Source of the DNA: Desulfobacteraceae bacterium
Lineage (GTDB): Bacteria; Desulfobacterota; Desulfobacteria; Desulfobacterales; SG8-13
DNA length: 50,727 nucleotides
Direction of reading: 5' to 3'
Assembly (NCBI GenBank): GCA_029287875.1
Contig: JARFQH010000280.1
Coordinates: forward strand, 1-50,727
Shown piece after piece: positions 46,941 through 50,727 of this stretch. Made by a program: the position numbers and the translations under genes. Positions within the stretch are counted from its first letter, which is position 1, and each line of letters starts with the position of its first letter. Under the pieces are notes generated by a model that had not been told where the DNA came from, did no database searches, and saw only the letters and a list, made by a program, of their open reading frames with translations.

Positions 46941-49001
46941 TTATTTTCGTGCTGATTCACTGAAGACATTTTTTCGGAACTTCTGCAGCGCGATCGCCGT
47001 CATAAAAGCAAGGCCGCCCAGCAGGTCCCCCCATGCCTGCGGCCAGAAAAGTCCGGCCGCACCTAAGGTGAACAGTCCGGTTTCCAGCCAGGTGGCCCGG
47101 CGGATAAAATAACGCTCCAGGGCCGAGGCGAACGCCACCAGGCCCAGGGTGGTGGTCACCATGGCGAAGGCCACCTCCCAGTGCAGCAGTTCATAATTCT
47201 CTCCCATACCGAGCAGCGGTCGGTAGGCCATGATGAGGGGGATGATGTAGAGTCCTTTGGCGAGCTTCCAGGACGTAAAAGCGGTCCGCATCGGATTGGC
47301 CCCCGCGATCCCGGCGCCGGCGAAACTGGCCAGGCTCACCGGTGGCGTCACATTGGCATCCTGCGAGTACCAGAAGACGATCATGTGGGTGACCAGCAGC
47401 GGGACACCCATGTCGAGCAGGGCCGGGCCGGCCAGGGTCGCCAACACGATGTAGCTGGCGGTCACCGGCAGGCCCATTCCGAGCACCAGTGAAGCCGCCC
47501 CGATCAACAAAATTGCCAGGGCTTCGATGCCGAAGCTCAGGTCGAGCACCAGGCTGGAAAATTTCAGACCCATGCCCGTAAGGGTAACCATGCCGACGAT
47601 AATGCCGGCCGCCCCACACGCCACCGACACCATGACGGCATTACGCGCGCCCTTCTCGAGTGCCCCGAGCGTTTGCTTGAGTTCCCGGAGTCCGAATTGC
47701 GCCAGGCTCAGGCGATCGGGGTCATCGGAAGGATACCGACGGCCGCTGGTCGCCCAGCGGATGCTGTTGGCCGCCAGACTTGCGGCCACAGTACTGAGCA
47801 CCGCCACGAAACCGGCCATCATGGGTGAGTAGTTGGCCCTCAGCACGTAGATCAGGATCAAAACCGGGATGATGAAGTGCAACCCTTCCCTGATCACTTT
47901 CATGGCCCGCGGCAGGTTTTCCCTGGGTTGGCCCTCGAGACCATATTTTTTGGCCTCGTAGTGAACGAAGAGGAGCACCGTGACGTAGTACATAATGGCC
48001 GGCACCAGGGCCACCTTTACAATGGTCAAATAACTGGTTTCGGTAAACTCGGCCATCAGAAAGGCACCGGCCCCCATGATGGGCGGCATCAACTGGCCGC
48101 CGGTGGAGGCGGCCGCTTCGATGGCCCCGGCCACATGCGGCCGGTAGCCGACTTTTTTCATCATGGGGATGGTGAAGGAGCCGGTGGCGACCACATTGCC
48201 AACGGCCGAGCCTGAAACAGACCCCATGAAACCCGAAGCCACCACGGCAGTTTTGGCCGGTCCACCCGAAAAACGGCCGGTGATGGAATAGGCCAGTTCG
48301 ATAAAAAAATTTCCGCCCCCCGTAGACTCCAGAAACGCCCCGAACAGGACGAAAACGAAGACGAACGTGGCGGCCACCCCGATGGGAAGCCCGAAGATGC
48401 CTTCGGTCGTGAGCCACAGCGTGGTAGCGATGCGCTCGATGCTGTACCCCTTGTGGATGATCAACTCGGGCATGTAGGGCCCGAAGTGGGCATAGAGGAT
48501 GGCCGCCAGGCAGATACCGGTCATTACGAGGCCGATCACCCGCCGGCAGGCTTCCAGCACCAGAAGGGTCCCGATGATACTGATCGCCAGGTCGCTTTGA
48601 AGCCAGTCGCCCTGACGCTCGAAGATATCGGTGAGATTGTAGCAGATGTAAAACGTGCAGGTAACCGATGCCAGGACAAGGATCCAGTCCATCAGGACCC
48701 AGACCGTCAGCTTGTCCTTGCGGGCGCCTTTGAACGGCGCCTTGAGCAGAAAAGTCAGGCTCAGGATGGCTCCCAGGTGGATCGAGCGCTGAACCAGGGC
48801 GGTCAGGGCGGTAATGCCGGCCGTGTAGAGCTGGAAAAGACTCAAGCTGACGGCCAGAACCGCTACCAGGCGGGCGGTCCATTGAACCAGGTTTCGATGG
48901 CGATCGGGCGGGGCGGCGACGGCCGAAACCGATCGGTCCCGATCTTCCCGGTTTCCTGGCAGATGTGTTTCCGACATCGATGTCTCCTGGTCTTGCTTCA
49001 C
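46941..49001 (-). CDS. TRAP transporter fused permease (4TM/12TM)
   Basis: 686 aa; VATGSFTIPMMKKVGYRPHVAGAIEAAASTGGQLMPPIMGAGAFLMAEF; VLGMGLPVTASYIVLATLAGPALLDMGVPLLVTHMIVFWYS. Confidence 0.95.
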   Translation of the reverse strand: MKQDQETSMSETHLPGNREDRDRSVSAVAAPPDRHRNLVQWTARLVAVLAVSLSLFQLYTAGITALTALVQRSIHLGAILSLTFLLKAPFKGARKDKLTVWVLMDWILVLASVTCTFYICYNLTDIFERQGDWLQSDLAISIIGTLLVLEACRRVIGLVMTGICLAAILYAHFGPYMPELIIHKGYSIERIATTLWLTTEGIFGLPIGVAATFVFVFVLFGAFLESTGGGNFFIELAYSITGRFSGGPAKTAVVASGFMGSVSGSAVGNVVATGSFTIPMMKKVGYRPHVAGAIEAAASTGGQLMPPIMGAGAFLMAEFTETSYLTIVKVALVPAIMYYVTVLLFVHYEAKKYGLEGQPRENLPRAMKVIREGLHFIIPVLILIYVLRANYSPMMAGFVAVLSTVAASLAANSIRWATSGRRYPSDDPDRLSLAQFGLRELKQTLGALEKGARNAVMVSVACGAAGIIVGMVTLTGMGLKFSSLVLDLSFGIEALAILLIGAASLVLGMGLPVTASYIVLATLAGPALLDMGVPLLVTHMIVFWYSQDANVTPPVSLASFAGAGIAGANPMRTAFTSWKLAKGLYIIPLIMAYRPLLGMGENYELLHWEVAFAMVTTTLGLVAFASALERYFIRRATWLETGLFTLGAAGLFWPQAWGDLLGGLAFMTAIALQKFRKNVFSESARK

Positions 49002-49531
49002 CTGGGAGTGGCGGGATGGGGGCAGAATCTGCGCCAGATTCGGTGGAGTCGGCTCACCGGTCGCGCCGAGAATTGAACGGCGCTGTGGGGTGCCACGGAA
49101 GAGAGATTCGTGCGGGTATGCCGCCAGATGACGGTGTGGTCCACCCCGGGGCTGCCGATTCGCAGGATGAAATTGCCGGTCGACAGGTGCATGTTTTCGA
49201 TGGCTTCATAGGGACCGCGCTGCACCATCCGCCCTACTCCCGGCATGCGGCCCATGCCGGCCCCGAATTTCAGATAGCGTTCTTCCTCGATGTAGATTCG
49301 GCCTGCACGATCCAGGCTGTGCTCCTCCCAGATGGGAGCGTTTTCCACCGAGTGATAGTAATGTAAGGTAAACCGCTCGCCAACCTCCAGCGGCAGCACC
49401 AACAGCGCCGGTCCCCCCTTAACCGGGACCACCCGCAGTTCCAGGCCGCCGGATGTCAAACCGGCGGCAACCAGGAACAATAAGACCACGCCGGAAACTG
49501 CGAAAAGTATCCACCGCACCGGCCTGGCCAT
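48998..49531 (-). CDS. DUF1850 domain protein
   Basis: LEVGERFTLHYYHSVENAPIWEEHSLDRAGRIYIEEERYLKFGAGMG; located between TAXI and TRAP permease genes. Confidence 0.8.
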   Translation of the reverse strand: MARPVRWILFAVSGVVLLFLVAAGLTSGGLELRVVPVKGGPALLVLPLEVGERFTLHYYHSVENAPIWEEHSLDRAGRIYIEEERYLKFGAGMGRMPGVGRMVQRGPYEAIENMHLSTGNFILRIGSPGVDHTVIWRHTRTNLSSVAPHSAVQFSARPVSRLHRIWRRFCPHPATPR

Positions 49532-49541
49532 TGCTCCGCCT

Positions 49542-50507
49542 TCAGGGCATCAGTTTGGCCGGTACCGCAATCCCTTTTTCCTTGAGGTACTTGACAGTGC
49601 CCGGATGGAGGGGGATCGGCGAATACTTGACGGCATTTTCAGGTGTGGTGTAGGCCGCCGAGGGGTGGATCTTGCGCAGGTAGTCGTTGTGTTCATACAG
49701 CGCTGCGACCAACTTGTAGACCATATCTTCCGTTAGGGATTTCTGACAGATCATCACGTTCCAAACACCGATGGTGGGAACCGGCTTGGCGACCCCCCGG
49801 TAGACACCGCCGGCCAGGTCGACCGATGCATAGGTGTCGTTGGAGGTGAGGACCTTCTGGGTTTGCTCCGGCGTGATCGGGATGATGACAATGTCATGGG
49901 TGGTGGCCAGATCCAGGATGGAACTGGTACCGGGACCTACCGACCAGAAACCGACGTCGATGGTGCCGTCCCGCAGCGCATTGGCGGTTTCCGTGAAGGA
50001 CAGCCGGCTGTCCTTGAAAGAGTCGAGCGGGATGCCCACCGCTTTCATTACCGCTTCGGCCATGAAATTGGTGCCGCTGCCCGGGCTGCCGCTGCTGATG
50101 CGCTTGCCCTTGACCTGCTCGATATTGGTGATGCCGCTGTTTTTCAAGGTGACCACCTGCAGCAGGTTGGGGTACATGATGGCCATGGAAAGGATGTCGT
50201 GCTTTTTGCCTTTGAATTTGCCTTCTCCTTGGAAACCGGCCAAGGCGACATCGCCCATGACTTCGCCGAAAACAGTCTCGCCCTTGTCGGCCAGTTTGAC
50301 GTTTTCCACACTGGCACCAGTCACTTCGGCCACGGCCTGGATGCCCGGCACGTACTTGGACCAGATCTCGGCCACTCCGCCGCCGTAAGGATAGTAGATG
50401 CCGCCGGTCCCACCGGTGCCGATACCGATGAAAGTCGTTTTTGCTGCGACCGGCCCGGACAGGGCCAAAATTATGCAAAGGATCAGGAATAGACCGATTC
50501 GTTTCAT
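49542..50507 (-). CDS. TAXI-family TRAP transporter substrate-binding protein
   Basis: Signal peptide then TTFIGIGTGGTGGIYYPYGGGVAEIWSKYVPGIQAVAEVTGASVENVKLADKGE. Confidence 0.95.
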   Translation of the reverse strand: MKRIGLFLILCIILALSGPVAAKTTFIGIGTGGTGGIYYPYGGGVAEIWSKYVPGIQAVAEVTGASVENVKLADKGETVFGEVMGDVALAGFQGEGKFKGKKHDILSMAIMYPNLLQVVTLKNSGITNIEQVKGKRISSGSPGSGTNFMAEAVMKAVGIPLDSFKDSRLSFTETANALRDGTIDVGFWSVGPGTSSILDLATTHDIVIIPITPEQTQKVLTSNDTYASVDLAGGVYRGVAKPVPTIGVWNVMICQKSLTEDMVYKLVAALYEHNDYLRKIHPSAAYTTPENAVKYSPIPLHPGTVKYLKEKGIAVPAKLMP

Positions 50508-50537
50508 GTGCTCATCCTCCATTTATCTGTTCGGCTG

Positions 50538-50727
50538 CTATTGTGATGCGGTTTTGATGATCAGGGTCATAGCTTTGGGGCTTTCGGGCATATCCACCAC
50601 CGGATAGTCGAAAGACATGGATTGACCCGGCTCGACGAGGCCTTTCTTAGTGGTGCGAGGAATGAGACCGCCCACGGCTTTGCCATTGTCCATGAACATG
50701 TTGACCCGGTAGCGCTGGGGTTTGTTG
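50538..50727 (-). CDS. C-terminal fragment of an unidentified protein (open at right edge)
   Basis: Manual translation ...NKPQRYRVNMFMDNGKAVGGLIPRTTKKGLVEPGQSMSFDYPVVDMPESPKAMTLIIKTASQ*. Confidence 0.6.
   Translation of the reverse strand, partial: NKPQRYRVNMFMDNGKAVGGLIPRTTKKGLVEPGQSMSFDYPVVDMPESPKAMTLIIKTASQ

Noticed and set aside
47722-48882. 386-aa minus-strand ORF
   Set aside because: Same-strand alternative frame of the TRAP permease; His/Arg/Gly-rich shadow translation.

Overview
This 50.7 kb window looks like a chromosomal segment from a sulfate-reducing deltaproteobacterium (Desulfobacterales-like; inferred from gene content, not proven). It is densely coding. I found no rRNA, tRNA, CRISPR array or intact transposon. 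Recognisable genes: two EamA/DMT transporters, an orphan dnaK, sppA, an M16 protease, a lipoate ligase, a PfkB kinase, rubredoxin-dapL, MaoC, LysE, a hybrid histidine kinase, an Fe-ADH, an S24/CI-type repressor, a pspF/pspABC module with a sigma-54 promoter, flgM, a TrfA/RepA-like initiator, a quinone oxidoreductase, an M23 peptidase, a ModF-like ABC ATPase, an HD-GYP protein, a double-length UvrA, and a glutaryl-/glutaconyl-CoA island (gcdA, non-decarboxylating-type glutaryl-CoA dehydrogenase, gctAB-like CoA-transferase, TAXI-TRAP transporter). The most interesting non-standard signals are: (i) a 108-bp palindrome in the predicted 5' leader of dnaK; (ii) two more long centred palindromes (23.9 kb and 29.9 kb), one with a solo end copy at 17.6 kb; (iii) an S24-repressor cassette with operator-like palindromes and two micro-ORFs that the ORF track does not list as such; (iv) a long leader with a U-tract terminator-like hairpin abutting the Shine-Dalgarno of an unknown 86-aa gene; (v) single-chain tandem RHH and tandem HTH proteins; and (vi) paired palindromes in the divergent glutaconate-pathway intergenic region. 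All assignments come from reading sequence and motifs; no database search was run.
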